Shown here: positions 10,530 to 21,934 of the stretch, one piece after another
Layout: the number at the start of each line of letters is the position of its first letter
Position numbering within the stretch: the first letter of the stretch is position 1
Assembly: GCA_036365455.1 (NCBI GenBank)
Contig: JAWQUS010000023.1
Location: forward strand, 6,510,001 to 6,574,000
Origin: Macrosoma leucophasiata
Taxonomy: Eukaryota; Arthropoda; Insecta; Lepidoptera; Hedylidae
Direction: 5' to 3'
Length of the DNA: 64,000 nucleotides
Made by a program: the position numbers and the translations under genes
The notes under the pieces: generated by a model
The model's database searches: none
Seen by the model: the letters and a program-made list of their open reading frames with translations, nothing else
Told to the model about the DNA's origin: nothing

Positions 10530-10762
10530 ATCAGTCTTATTGTATGGATCTCTCTCTTCTCGACTGATTTGGCAAATTTTAGTTTAAAAGTACCTATTTG
10601 TTCAAGGAAGGTTTAAAAGGTCAGAAAATACGAACAAATTGTAAGGAAACTACTAAAAACAACAATTAAATTTTCCCATACAAATAGTTCGTACCTGACA
10701 AATCTTTAAGTTAATTACATTCTAAGGCGGAATGTACATCGCCCAGCCAGCTAGTAGACTGA
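10530..10762 (+). mobile_element. Helitron-like end fragment
   Basis: Matches 25240-25500 over TGGCAAATTTTAGTTT, 'gaaggtttaaaaggtcagaaaata', 'acaacaattaaattttcccat' and the terminal CAGCCAGCTAGTA. The CTAGT end preceded by a short GC-rich stem is the lepidopteran non-autonomous Helitron pattern. Confidence 0.55.
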
Positions 10763-13114
10763 AAAAGATGAGGATTAAAATACCAAATCAATAAAAAGAC
10801 AAGTTATTATGAAAGGGCCATCCGCTTTGAACATTCAACATTGGACTTTGGGTGAATTGTAATATTGTTTACAACTGATACCTAAATATACAGTTGCCAG
10901 GAAACAATAAACCACGATTACGTAATCACAACAATTTAACGAACCAATCGGCCTTATTAATAAAATTATTACCTAGTTATTCAGTTGCAAACAATTTTTT
11001 CAAATGTAACATAAGTTGCATCCTTTGCTTTTATAATTTAAGATTCCAATCGGGTACTAAATTTAGGATAAATATTACCTACTTGGCTACATTGTTGCTA
11101 GGCTAATAATAATCGCTGCGAAAGATTCCGCCGGCAAAATGTGAGTAATCAATGAAGAATAATATGTACAGTCAACACCGTATATAATGAAATTCTATTT
11201 TTTCCTTTTGAAGAATGAATATTTTTATGCAATTATTAATTAATATAAAATTTATAAGAGGAATTGAGGTAGGACTTGGAAATATTATAATCTAGCCACT
11301 TCCCGACTTCGAGCGTGTATTATTTGGTTTTAGCTTAAAAGCAGCCTGTCCTTTCTCTATCACTATTAACTAAGTAAAAGCTCGTAAACATATTGATTTC
11401 TTTCATATTTATTTCCAAAGAAGAATATAGATAGCCCTATGTCCGAGACGTGAAGGTTTAAGGCCAATGATCGCAGACGTGTGGATGCCTTCGAAGTGGG
11501 AAAGGATGTTGCACATACTATGGACTGTAAAACGTAATAGCGACTCATCAAACTCAAAGTGGCCAAGAGACTCGTCTATCTATCAACAAAGAGAACTCTC
11601 TCCACCGTACCACTCTCGACAGCAAGAAGCCCCCTACGGCTTCTTTTTCTGAATCGGTCTCTCTTGTCGAGGGGGTCCAATTTAGAAGAGTTGATACGAT
11701 TATGCAGATGAGATATTAAATATGTTACGTTTGTCTTATCGAGTACGGCTTTCTTAGTTATCTGCTTCCATTTTTAGTAGATAGAAGCGTTGCGTACCTA
11801 CACTATACGTCTGAACTATGATAGATTTACATAGCAGCTTTTTTAATGTGGTCGATCCAGCGGATTTGTGATCAGCCGTATGTTCTTTTGCCTTCTGCTT
11901 GGTGTTCGACCACCAGTCTATTCACTGCCAAACCTGTACCCGACATTCAGTCAAAATGTAATCCCTGAAAGGGGCCACGATCGGCGAGGAAAACGAGGAG
12001 GACGATGAAAGTGTGATCAAGTACGGAAGGATATCATTTTGTATATGAACTAATATTTACGTTGCACACTGTACCTACAACCTGTGCTGTTGACTAGTTC
12101 TCCCGGTAAAAATCGCTCAAAAAAGACGAACCTGTTTCATCATTCTTTTGTTTACTTGTAAAATTTGCATAACCCGAATCATTAATATCATTATGTATTT
12201 TGGCGCTTTTCGTTAATTTTTTTTTCTCCTTTCCATGTAGCTGCTAAACTACTATTCTCAGTCATTTTGGTTATGGCCTATTTTACATGGCATTGTCTAT
12301 TTGCTGCCGAAATTCCATGACCTCCCATCGCTGTTCTATAACAAAACTAAAGTCAATAGCCATCGTAAAAGCAAATTAAACATTCTCTCTTCTTGCCATC
12401 TTCTGAATCTAAACTGAATCAGAATATTTATCTCGTATTTAGACACGTGTCGTGTTAAATTGAGCGAAAAATCTTACAGAATCTCATAGGTAAGGCGAGA
12501 AGCGTCGCAACAGTGACGTAGCTATCAGGTAAAGCGACGCAGTGACGCGGAGTACCCAAGCTCAACCATAAACAAGCCAAAGAGGACCCGCTTGACCTTG
12601 ACCAGCAAAACTTCTAGTCATATAGGTATTCCACTTTTACTAGTAATTGCATTGATTTCAACTGCAACGTTAATTTAAATGAAATTCAAGAACGTACAGA
12701 ATTTATTAAAACAAACATTAAAATTAATTTATCATGCTTGTAAGTTTTTTATTAATCTCTTCAGAAATCATGGTACTTAATAGTACTTATATTTGTTGCC
12801 TTAATAAAACATATTGAAATCGTTATATTGTGCATAAAAGTGTTTACATAAAATTGCACAAAAATTTCGCAACCAGAAAAGGATTGTCACAATATTATAA
12901 ACTGATGTAGGTACTTACAGCTTCATATACCTACTGTCATTCGTTTTGAAATTTAAACACGTTATTTTAAGTCAAGGAAAATTAGTCCATTTCGATAAAA
13001 TAAGAATCATTTACTTTCTCAATATTGATGTATTACTTACCATATTGGGCAGAATATTGCAATTTAATTAAATTAGTTGCAAGACGCAAGATATTAAATT
13101 AAAATATAGTTCTG
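10763..13114. other. Gene-free stretch
   Basis: No gene is supported. About 11851-12020 has a GC-richer patch (CGATCGGCGAGGAAAACGAG) that could be a decayed LINE fragment, but no conserved motif survives. The rest is AT-rich single-copy-looking sequence. Confidence 0.45.
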
Positions 13115-13205
13115 GTACCGTTCGTTAACTGCCTGGTGGTGGCAGGCTAATACTGCTACGGGACTTAGATTCTATCCCAGCTCGGTAATGTGCCCAGTGA
13201 ATGCA
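13115..13205 (+). repeat. Family F SINE fragment
   Basis: Has TTAACTGCCTGGTGGTGGCA near the start and TCGGTAATGTGCCCAGTGAA at the end. Both match the complete copy at 52583-52893, with most of the body deleted. Confidence 0.5.
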
Positions 13206-13238
13206 GAGCATACCTTATAATATTGACCATGTTACATT

Positions 13239-13400
13239 GGGTATTTAGTCTGAACGGACCAAAAAGAATGGACCGTGGTCCTTTCGGCCATAATCCTCTA
13301 CGTTCCAAAGGACCGGTCATAAAAAATTGTTTACAAATCCATACATCGAGATTCTGTGCAGTACATTCGGGTGCAAAAATTATAAATTGAAAAAAAAAAT
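13239..13400 (+). mobile_element. One end of family E
   Basis: Starts GGGTATTTAGTCTGAACGGA and continues CCAAAAAGAATGGACCGTGG, then ACCGGTCATAAAAAATTG and 'gtgcaaaaattataaattg'. It matches the left end of E at 7453 and 7556-7606. No opposite end was found downstream. Confidence 0.8.
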
Positions 13401-13684
13401 AAGTTTGTAATTATTTTATTTTCTAAACAATCAACCACTTTAAAATTATTTAAAAAACAGTCTTATTTAGTAAGTAGATATATGTAGGTAATATGGCGCT
13501 ACCTATTATACATAAAATGTCGCAAAGTGGGGATTTACATGAAATTTATTTATTCTTGCCTATAAGGGGAATATAGGTATGTAGTTAGGTAACTTTCCTT
13601 TGTAATGATGGTAGCAAATAAGCAAGTGTTCACAACTCACTAACATAATTAGTTGAACTAACGAATAATGTAACGCAGCTTAAT

Positions 13685-13815
13685 TTGTTTAATGTATGGC
13701 CCGTAATAGCTATCACAGGATTCACAATTAGAATTGCAAAACAACTTAGGTAAGCCACTGGTTTTTGTGTAGATAGGCCGCATAGGTATAGGTGTGACCT
13801 ACCATCCATGTAAAC
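13685..13815 (+). repeat. Family A fragment
   Basis: Contains TAATGTATGGCCCGTAATAG, 'gccactggtttttgtgtagata' and 'accatccatgtaaactg'. These are diverged blocks from the 3' half of family A. Confidence 0.6.
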
Positions 13816-14320
13816 TGGGTGCTTGTTTGATACCATCATAATATAAAAACGCAGTGCAAACAGTCTCTTAATATGTTTAATACCTATTTCTTTCAAGTTT
13901 ATCCAATGACTAACTTGGGTGACACAGCCCGATACGCACGAGTCCACAATGTACAGTTAAGTACACCTCTTGGGGAAGCCCGCGGGAAATAACTTTTATT
14001 TTTATTAGATGACAGAGGATGAGAATGTGCAAGTATCAAATGGAGAACTGGAGTGAAAATTCACGGGTGAATTTTCTTCCCCATGGGGGGAGATGTAAAG
14101 AAATACTATTTCTTTCTTCGCACTCTGTGTGTTTACTTACCATGAAGTTTGGTTATAGTTTTTAACTTTTTAATTGTCTGATTTTAAAGAAGAAACGAAT
14201 TCAGAATGTCAGATGACAGATTAAAATACGAGTTGATTGACAATTGGATAATCAATGAAAATTTTAATATTATATTATTTTATGTTTTAAAAGTGAAAGA
14301 ATAAACTTTCATTGTCGTTT

Positions 14321-14408
14321 TATAAGTCTGTTTTACTACATGAAAGAAATAAACCTTCTTTTCAGCAACACAAGGTTTATTTCTTTCATGTAGTAAAACA
14401 GACTTATA
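14321..14408. repeat. Perfect 37-bp inverted repeat with 14-nt loop
   Basis: Arms 14321-14357 and 14372-14408 are exact reverse complements. The left arm begins TATAAGTCTG and ends AATAAACCTT; the loop is CTTTTCAGCAACAC. If transcribed on either strand it would fold into an 88-nt hairpin of pre-miRNA or siRNA-precursor size. It belongs to no TIR family elsewhere in the window, and I see no target duplication. Confidence 0.97.
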
Positions 14409-14984
14409 TATATACATACTTAAAATTATTTTTATGAAAAGTTAGAAACAATGGTAATAAACAACTCTTCACATCGTGTAATAATTGTCATACTTCTGAA
14501 GAGTTTGTTTGTTTGGTTGAACGTGCTAATCTTAGGGACCACTGATCCGAATTGGTAAAATGTTTTGGTGTTGGATAGTACATTTATCGAGGAAGGCTAA
14601 ACATAAAAACAGTACAGACATAATTCAATTTTCGTCAAATTGTGGCTATAGCAGTATTAGCATTGCTGTATAAAGCCGGTGGGGGGCCCGTAGCAATGGT
14701 GACCAAGGGGCCCTAGAGTTAGATTGCCTACTGAAATTTAGGATGTAAATAAAACAGAATATTTACGAAAATCTATCGAAACCAATATTAGGGGATTCCT
14801 CCTGTAAGTATTGTGGTATTGCCAACTTGCAACACATTATACCTCTATAATTACAGTGTGGCCAATGCTCACTTTGAGAATAGCTGAGGTGTATTACATA
14901 TTTTATATATTTGTTGCCTCCTGCTATATGGCTAATCCGACACTGGGCTATAGACTATATTATCATAATCACGCAACGACCAAT

Positions 14985-15345
14985 CGGATTCACTGGTACA
15001 GTTCCATTGCAGGAGCTCAGGGACGTAGGCACCACCGCATTACCTAACTACTACCAGAGAATATGTAATAATACTACGTATAGAATGGACACTTCGACGT
15101 CCCGTCTGATTTCCTCTCTTGCAGCCCGCACCTCCCCTTGAGTACCATGCCGGCAGCCTCGTGCACTGAGGTTGCGAGCGGGCAACTAGGTATGTGTGTG
15201 CGTGTAAAAACACGTCCTGATTGATGTCTGTGTAGTAGGTAACCAGAATAAGCGTTTGTATGGAAATTTAGCTGAGTGTCCGCGGTGTGCTTCTACAACG
15301 GTTAGATGGTAATGTATGGCCCCGTAATAACTATCACAGAAAAAC
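14985..15345 (+). mobile_element. Family A copy carrying a family B insertion
   Basis: Family A 5' block (GGAGCTCAGGGACGTAGGCA, CACCGCATTACCTAAC) runs to 15055. Family B then runs from AGAGAATATGTAATAATACT to GTCCGCGGTGTG at about 15292, after which A-like sequence resumes (GGTAATGTATGGCCCCGTAA). Flanking 8-mers CTACTACC and CTTCTACA match at 6 of 8 positions. Confidence 0.75.
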
Positions 15346-15387
15346 AACTCGTCAGCTTTACCTACTAAATTAGTAAAGTTAAAAAGC

Positions 15388-15551
15388 TATTACACGACAC
15401 GGTATTCAGGGTCCGGCAGAAAGGGTGGGCGTGGCCTCGCGCCGGATTGCCGCTTATTATACTATCCGGCAGCAGTACAAATACACGGGCCGCTGCGAAT
15501 TACACTACCCTGACCCTTACTATCGTACCCTGAATACCGTGCCGTGTAATA
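15388..15551. mobile_element. Short TIR element P
   Basis: The terminal 25 bp starting TATTACACGACACGGTATTC are repeated inverted at 15527-15551 with one mismatch. The interior is GC-rich (GGCGTGGCCTCGCGCC). The open frame across it (from 15425) crosses the TIR and is not a gene. Confidence 0.85.
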
Positions 15552-15834
15552 AGTCCTTAGAGATAGAAAAGATATGCCCTGGTACGGTGTACGGTACTAT
15601 AATAAACAGTGTAACTGCCACAGAGATTAGGTATTATGATAATTAATGATATGGACCTCTTGTAACCTTTTCGATAATAATTATCTACTGCACTACGACT
15701 AGATGCGTCAATAGTAACAAATGTTACAGGTCTGTCATCAGGTAATGGTTAATTTCATTTATGAATAAAACTAAGTAGGTACCACTGTCTCAAACTTTAT
15801 TTATTATGTGCCTACGACTTCGTCCTTTTTTTAT

Positions 15835-16050
15835 TTTATGGAAGTGGCAAACAAGCATGCAGTTCATATTGATGTTAAGTGATGACTGCAGCCTATAGAC
15901 ACCCACACAAAGACCAAGGTCAAAATGCAGATGCGTTGACACTCCTGAGGCCTAAGGTGTTATGCCTCTGTGCCGGAAATTACAGGGCCGTACATTACCA
16001 CCTGACCGGAATACGATAGTGCTGAACTCTACCATTTAGCGGCAAGTAAG
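15835..16050 (-). repeat. Family A repeat
   Basis: Starts at the A-tail end (plus-strand T run, then GAAGTGGCAAACAAGCATGC) and runs to CTACCATTTAGCGGCAAGTA. It lacks the 5' GTAGGCACCACCGC block. Close to consensus, so a relatively young copy. Confidence 0.85.
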
Positions 16051-16084
16051 TCCTCTTAGCTAATATTTTAAAAGTTTTTGCAAC

Positions 16085-16310
16085 ATTTTTAACCGATTTC
16101 GAAAAAAGGAGGCGGTTATCAATTCGTCGGAATCTTTCTTTTTTTCATTGATCCATTTTTAATGTAAGGAAGGTGGGAAACAAGCATGCAGCTCACATTG
16201 ATGTTAAGTAATAACTGAGACCAATAGACATCTACACAAAAACTACAGGTCAAAATGCAGATGCATTTGAGACCTAAGTTGTTATGTCTCTGTAATAGCT
16301 ATTGAAGGGC
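16085..16310 (-). repeat. Short palindromic-family fragment plus family A fragment
   Basis: 16090-16130 (AACCGATTTCGAAAAAAGGA, then GGCGGTTATCAATTCG) is one arm of the motif that is palindromic at 26350-26402. 16165-16310 is a diverged family A 3' end (GGTGGGAAACAAGCATGCAG). Confidence 0.65.
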
Positions 16311-16590
16311 AATAATAATAATTAAATTAATGATTTATTTAAGCGTAGTTTAACAATCATATACAAACTGTCATATCAGTGTTTATAATAATGTTAATAA
16401 TGTAGGTAGGTACTCTAGGTACATACACTTAATCCTGTAATATTGAACAATTTATAAAAAGCCAACATTCGACAATTGACGAGAACATAGATTTTGGCAA
16501 CAAAACGAAAACATACCTACCTACTTTAAAAACATGAAAATAAGAGAATTCACAGGTCAAAATAAACCTCGAACCATGTTTTATTACAAC

Positions 16591-16600
16591 CCTATATAAA
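16591..16600 (+). promoter_or_regulatory. TATA box of Gly/Thr/His repeat gene 1
   Basis: CCTATATAAACGG lies about 75 nt upstream of the ATG at 16671. This is the same spacing class as the other two genes of the cluster. Confidence 0.75.
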
Positions 16601-16670
16601 CGGATAGATTTCGGAATAGAAATGCATTAGAATTATATTACCATCGAAGTATACTGTGTTTATCATCAAA

Positions 16671-17828
16671 ATGGTGAAATTCGTTGTAAGTAGTCACTTT
16701 TATAATAATAGGTATTTTTAAGAATTAAAATTTTAAATAGACATTTTAATATCCTAAACAGAAAATGAGTATTCCAGAGTCATTACATAAGCGCATGGAA
16801 AAAGCCATTTTAATTCATAAAGAACTTAACTAGGTACTTCTGTTCATAATTTAAAGATTTAAACTATTTAATTTTTTTTAACTAATTTTTTAAGTGCTGA
16901 ATCCGTTTTGATAAATACTTAAGTATAGGCTTGGATTTATAGGTACATATTTTTATAATATGTTTGATATCTCTGTGTTTTGAGCTTACAATTATGTAAA
17001 ATCTTATTAAATAGGTATATCTTACCGTCATTTGCTAGATATTTAAAAAACCTTATTACCTACATCACAGAAATTTATTAAGATCCTTTTTATTTTCAGG
17101 TATTTACTTTGGCTCTGATTGCCGTAATTCACCTCAGCGAACAAGGTACATAATATAAATCTGTATCAATTTCATGTTCAATTTTTACATTAGGTACTTA
17201 AATAGTTATATAGTTACTCGGTAGAGTGGACTCGATAACAAAAGCAGCTTTAAACCCTTTTTTGACTTCAATAGAGTGCCAATCAGCCATTCAGCACTGT
17301 TCAATAGCCATGGTCCCTTAGACTGCCACAAACCAGAGAATATATATACCAAAATATTGAAGAATTATCGGTTTTTATTAGTAAAATAAATATTTAAAAA
17401 TATTCTTAATTACAGGAATAACGCCTGGAACACAGCCTGGTTATGGTCATGGTGGCCAAGTCGGTTTTGGGGTACAAGGCAGCTTGGGCACCCACGGCGC
17501 TCAGGCCGGTTTCGGAACACAGACCGGTCAAGCTGGTTTCACCACCCATGGCACCCAGGGACGTTATACCTCTCATAGCAACCAGGGAACTTTCGGCACT
17601 CACGGTTCGCAAACTGGTTTCGGCACCCATGGTACGCAATCTGGATACGGCACTCACGGAACAAAGGGCCCACAGACTGGTTTCGGCACCCACGGTACGC
17701 AGACTGGTTTCGGCACTCATGGTACCCAGACAGGTTACGGCACTCATGGCAGTCAAGGCGGTCACGGAACACAAGGTTTCGGCGGACAAAGTAGCATCGG
17801 AACTCAAGGGCACGGCATAAAAGTTTGA
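16671..17828 (+). CDS. Secreted Gly/Thr/His/Gln-rich repeat protein, cluster gene 1
   Basis: Exons 16671-16685, 17100-17145 and 17416-17828 (introns phase 0 and phase 1, all GT-AG) encode 157 residues. The first two exons give a signal peptide, MVKFVVFTLALIAVIHLS. The third exon is entirely repeat, built on a unit like GTHGTQTGFGTHGTQTGYG with variants GAQAGFG and GSQGGHG, ending GHGIKV. It has no cysteine and almost no charge, so an extracellular structural, adhesive or Gly/His-rich antifungal-type protein (tenecin-3/holotricin-3 style composition) is plausible but unproven. Its exon plan is identical to the genes at 19783 and 25770, but the repeats use Thr where those use Gly, Ser and Glu, making it the divergent member. 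AATAAA at 17951 closes the unit. Confidence 0.88.
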
Positions 17829-17950
17829 AGCTTTAATAGTAAAGCTTGAAACTTTTGTAATATATTTTTACAGCAGCGATTAAAAAAACCAAGATAAAAC
17901 CTGAATTTATGTTTATCAATTTCTTACAACATTGACCTTTTTTGGTATGA

Positions 17951-17956
17951 AATAAA
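17951..17956 (+). terminator. Poly(A) signal of cluster gene 1
   Basis: A canonical AATAAA lies about 120 nt after the stop codon, followed by a T-rich stretch (CATGTTTTTTTTAG). Confidence 0.7.
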
Positions 17957-18137
17957 GATAACAATTGTATTTATCATGTTTTTTTTAGCAAATAGCAAGA
18001 AACCAACAACTCTTTATTGAAATGAACTCATTTGTCATAAATTTCCATCATTGAAATAAAAATCTTTAAAAAAGCTCAGTAACTAGTGATATCTCATACT
18101 CCACGATAAGTCGAGGTATAAAAATGCACTAATAATA

Positions 18138-18262
18138 CGACAAGTAGGTTTACTGGTGATAGAGATCCAGGGACGAAGCCCGCGGGGGTAGGCAGCTGCG
18201 CATTACCATAATATACTTGCCGCTACATGGTAGTATTCAGCACTAGCGTGTTCCGGTCAGGT
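18138..18262 (+). repeat. Family A 5' part
   Basis: Contains GATCCAGGGACGAAGCCCGC, TACTTGCCGCTACATGGTAG and CGTGTTCCGGTCAGGTG, then stops abruptly at 18265. Only the 5' half is present. Confidence 0.75.
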
Positions 18263-18795
18263 GTTAGTGTAAAAAAAAGTGAAAATATAAAGGGGATAAA
18301 CGTGTTTTTTTCCTATATTTCAATATTAATTTCTTCTATAGATGGTACGGAACAATTCGTGCGCGAGTCCGAGTCGCACTTGGCCGGTTTTTTGTACAAA
18401 CTTCGCCATGATCTCTAACAATTGTCAACCTTCCATACATTTACCCTTCCTTCCCTCTAGATCGTCGCCTGGCGATCCTAACGGTCAAGGATAAAGTATC
18501 ACAGCAAACAGTCCTCGTAGGTATACCTACCTACTCTAGGTTATTTTCACTTACAAAAAAGGGCGTGGGTAATTTTATACCTTTTTATATTTACAAACAA
18601 ACATAATTATGGGAGTTTGAAGCTTTCTTGTACATATAGGTAACAAGTAGGTAAAATACCTAATCTTCATAATTCTTTGGAACATTCACTATCGAGTGTA
18701 CTAATGTAATTTTTGATATTGATGATAGATAAGTACCTAACTGTCACACCAAACTGACTCAAACTGTATCCCCTGTTTTTATTGCCTCCTACTAA

Positions 18796-19273
18796 GGGGG
18801 CTTTTCCACCAGAGATGCGCTACGCAGCTATGCTTTAGATGCATTTGATATCCACTAATCATATTCATTGGTACACAGTGCAGTGTGTTTAAAGTATGTC
18901 CACCAAAAAATATGATTGGTGGATTTCAAACGCATCCATAGCAACGTAGCATAGCACATCTCTGGTGGAAAAGCACCCTATTTTCCATGCAGCTATGCTG
19001 CGAAGACGTGAAATCTACGCTACGAAAATATGTGACCGTTTTCACCGATATTTACTAAGCTTTGTAGCTGCACGAGGACACAATGTAAATACTGTGACGA
19101 GGACGCATCCATAGCACGTAGCATACCTACCTACATCCGTCCATATAAAAAACATATCTTAGCTGAATCGGATTACACCAGTGCTAAGGTACGTGCACCA
19201 ATTAATATTTTTGGTGGATATCAAACGCATCCATAGCAACGTAGCATAGAAAATCTCTGGTGGAAAAGCAGCC
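18796..19273. mobile_element. Family L composite TIR element
   Basis: Left end GGGGGCTTTTCCACCAGAGA and right end CTCTGGTGGAAAAGCAGCC are inverted and flanked by TAA on both sides, a PIF/Harbinger-like 3-bp duplication. A third terminus (ATCTCTGGTGGAAAAGCACC) occurs internally at about 18957-18978, so this is a head-to-tail or nested pair. A simple copy is at 60017-60319. Confidence 0.8.
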
Positions 19274-19690
19274 TAATAAAGCCAACACGAATTCACGTAA
19301 GAAATGTCGAATTACAAGTTAAACCAATTAATCCGTAGTCTTCATTGCACGACATTTTTTGCTCGCAACTTATGCGAGTTCTGCGAGTTCATTATTACAG
19401 TAGACAGATAGGTGTGTCGGCCAATGACATCAACAGGTTTAAAAAATCCCAACAGTAGGTACGTTTGGAAAGTTAACACCACGTAGAAATAAAATGAAAC
19501 AATTTATAGGTTGTTCATTAAGTAAATTCATGGACGTATTAATTCGTAAAAACAATAAATGTTCGTGCTGTAAACAAATTATTTCCCTAAGACACGAGTT
19601 CCTAGAAATAGCTATGGCGCTTCTATTCGGAAGACGATAAACGTCACTTGAGGTCATGATGCTTATCTACTGGCACCAAGCTTTAACTTC

Positions 19691-19720
19691 ATATATAAAA
19701 GCGATTGGGCCCGCATTCAG
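19691..19720 (+). promoter_or_regulatory. Core promoter of cluster gene 2
   Basis: TATATAAAA (19692-19700) is followed 25 nt later by TTCAGAG, an arthropod-type initiator. The sequence from the TATA box to the ATG, including TGACTTGGATTA and CCTTGTGT, is clearly related to the same interval of the gene at 25770. Confidence 0.8.
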
Positions 19721-19782
19721 AGTTATTCTGACTTGGATTACCGGTAAAGTACCTTGTGTTTCGGATTAAAAGAATATACAAA

Positions 19783-21457
19783 ATGACCAAATTTGTGGTG
19801 AGTACCTATTCATTATTTTATTTTTAAATTTACATATATATTCATATTTTTTTATTATAAAATTGTATCTTTAATCATAATAGATACAAATATGGAGTTA
19901 AATAATTGTTCAATAGAATAGTGGAATTGAATTTCAGTAGTCAAGGTCTAAAATAAGTAACTAAGTACATGTAATTACGTTGAAGTTAATTTATATATTT
20001 AATTTGCGGCAATAACGCATGCAAGACGCACAACTTTAAAACTAAAACTGAAAAAAACCCAAGTCATTAGTTTATTTGTTTATATATTTCGCATATTTTT
20101 CGTTATAGTAAAATCTCAAGATTTAACTTTTATAAAAAAATAGTGCTATGAAGACCTATAATAAAACAAGATATTATTATTTATACTTACTAAAAACCTA
20201 TACCTACTTTGGTTGCTACTTACCTAACTATCCTTTACTTTTGAGTAACTATGCTCATGTTATTTTGTAAACAGGCTGTGAGTATAAGAGTTATTTTATG
20301 TAACAGTTTTTCTTTGTTTTTGTTTCAGATCATTGCTTTGGCACTTATAGCTGTGGCAGCGGCAACACCTGGAGGTACCCACATTTAAATATTGTATCCA
20401 ACTCAACTAAAAATAAATAAAACATAGTAACTTAAAATATCATTGAATGAAACAGACAATGGAACACAATTTTACAATTACATAACATTCTTTGAAGATT
20501 TGAATTAGACTCTTACCATTAATTATTATTCTGAATTTTATTAAAACTTGTCAGGTCCTTGGTACCTATTTACTGAATAATTTAGATGAGTTTTTATAAT
20601 CTAAGTCTGTGTTTTATTTCTGTGACAATAACCTAATTTCACGCCTGTAATCCCCGAACGAGTAAGCAGAGGTAAATGCATGCATTCAAGCATACATGCA
20701 AACACTATCGAATCGCCGGTAACGTTTTGGCTCAGATAGCGAGCCTGACATCTTCGGGCATATTATCATTATCAGTTTAATAAGAACCTAGCATATAAGG
20801 CACAACACAATACATCTTCCAATTTAAATTGATATTTAAGTTAGTTCCTAACTTCAGGCTCGGGCTAAGAATTCTAATCTCAACTTCAAACATATAGCCT
20901 ACATATACCCATTATGTAATTGAAATCTTTATTATTTTTTTTTTTATTAAACACATTTTAAAGCGAAATAACTTGAAATTACAGGATACGGAGGACACGG
21001 TCATCACAGCCACGAAGATGAAGGATTTGGTCACGGAGGACACGGTGGTCAAGGAGGTTTCGGCCACGAGGGCGGGCATGGTAGTCAAGGCGGGTTCGGC
21101 CATGGTAGCCAAGGCGGGTTTGGACATGAAGGCGGTCACGGCGGACAAGGCGGGTTCGGCCACGGCAGCCAAGGCGGCTTCGGCCATGAGGGCGGTCACG
21201 GCAGCCAGGGCGGATTCGGCCACGGAAGCCAAGGCGGTTTCGGTAATGAAGGCCACGGTGGACAAGGGGGATTCGGCCATGGCAGTTCTGGAGGCCATGG
21301 TGGACAGGGAGGGTTCGGCCACGGCGGCAGTTCGGGAGGCCACGGTGGACAAGGAGGCTATGGCGGCGGTCACGGTGACTACGGCCACGGTGGACACGGC
21401 AGCCACGGTGGACACGGCAGCCACGGACACGGCCACGGATACGACCATGAATACTAA
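19783..21457 (+). CDS. Secreted Gly/His-rich repeat protein, cluster gene 2
   Basis: Exons 19783-19797, 20329-20374 and 20985-21457 encode 177 residues. The 15-nt and 46-nt exons give MTKFVIIALALIAVAAATPG, a textbook signal peptide. The third exon starts GYGGHGHHSHEDEG and continues as a roughly 20-residue repeat of the form GGQGGFGHGSQGGFGHEGGH, then a Ser/Gly/His stretch (HGSSGGHGGQGG), ending GHGHGYDHEY. Phe-Gly-His triplets recur regularly. Composition suggests an extracellular, possibly metal-binding or structural protein; no enzyme or receptor domain is present. The true frame has no internal Met, so it is easily missed: longer-looking ATG-started frames over this exon in another frame and on the other strand are artefacts of GGN/CAY codons. 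A family F fragment lies in intron 2. Two AATAAA signals follow the stop. Confidence 0.9.
20638..20755 (-). repeat. Family F SINE fragment in intron 2 of cluster gene 2
   Basis: TCACGCCTGTAATCCCCGAA, then GCATGCATTCAAGCATACAT and GAATCGCCGGTAACGTTTTG, are the reverse complement of the SINE F tail at 52783-52893. Confidence 0.8.
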
Positions 21458-21570
21458 GTTTTAAGGATATAGTATAAGCAGACTGTTAGATATATGTACA
21501 TATAGAAATCAACATCACATTCCTCTTGAGAATTATTTAAAAAAATGACTGAAATATTTTAATTAAATAT

Positions 21571-21588
21571 AATAAAAGACTTAATAAA
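21571..21588 (+). terminator. Poly(A) signals of cluster gene 2
   Basis: Two AATAAA hexamers (21571-21576 and 21583-21588) lie about 115 nt beyond the stop, at the distance seen for cluster gene 1. Confidence 0.75.
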
Positions 21589-21634
21589 ATGTGATTCATA
21601 AAGTAACTTGTTTTGTTCTATTTTTTCTTTACTT

Positions 21635-21775
21635 TTTAGGGTTCCATGACCTTAAACTAAATAGAAAATACCTACCTAGGTACTCGTATGTCTGTCCATA
21701 GATTATACAATAATAACTAACATGTCTGTCTGTCCATTTGACATAGCCAATTTGCTACCTCTTGTGTTGGTTGGG
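21635..21775 (+). repeat. Family J repeat
   Basis: 'ttttagggttccatgacctt' start followed by two TGTCTGTC motifs and 'atttgctacctcttgtg'. Diverged copy. Confidence 0.6.
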
Positions 21776-21934
21776 CAAGATGAGAAACGTGGGCGCCCTC
21801 TACTTTGCCTGGTTAGGTCAAAGAGTGCGGCAGGCCACCTGAGCTCAAGATACGCATAACGAAACGAAGAGAATGTCAAAAAAAATATGCAGCCTTAAAA
21901 TGTGCCTGTATAATATATGCAACCCAATATGGAC

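Noticed and set aside
11851..12030. LINE coding fragment
   Set aside because: GC-richer and vaguely like a decayed LINE tail, but no motif could be confirmed by eye.
15425..15646. 73-residue open frame
   Set aside because: Runs through the right TIR of element P.
17406..17820. Antisense 135-residue and other-frame 125-residue open frames over cluster gene 1
   Set aside because: Same cause: repeat codons of the true frame. No independent start context or splice support.
20912..21464. Open frames of 178 residues (minus) and 163 residues (plus, other frame) over cluster gene 2
   Set aside because: The real frame has a signal peptide through spliced exons. GGN and CAY codon repeats rarely make stops in the other frames, so these are shadows (Ala/Val/Ser-rich translations).
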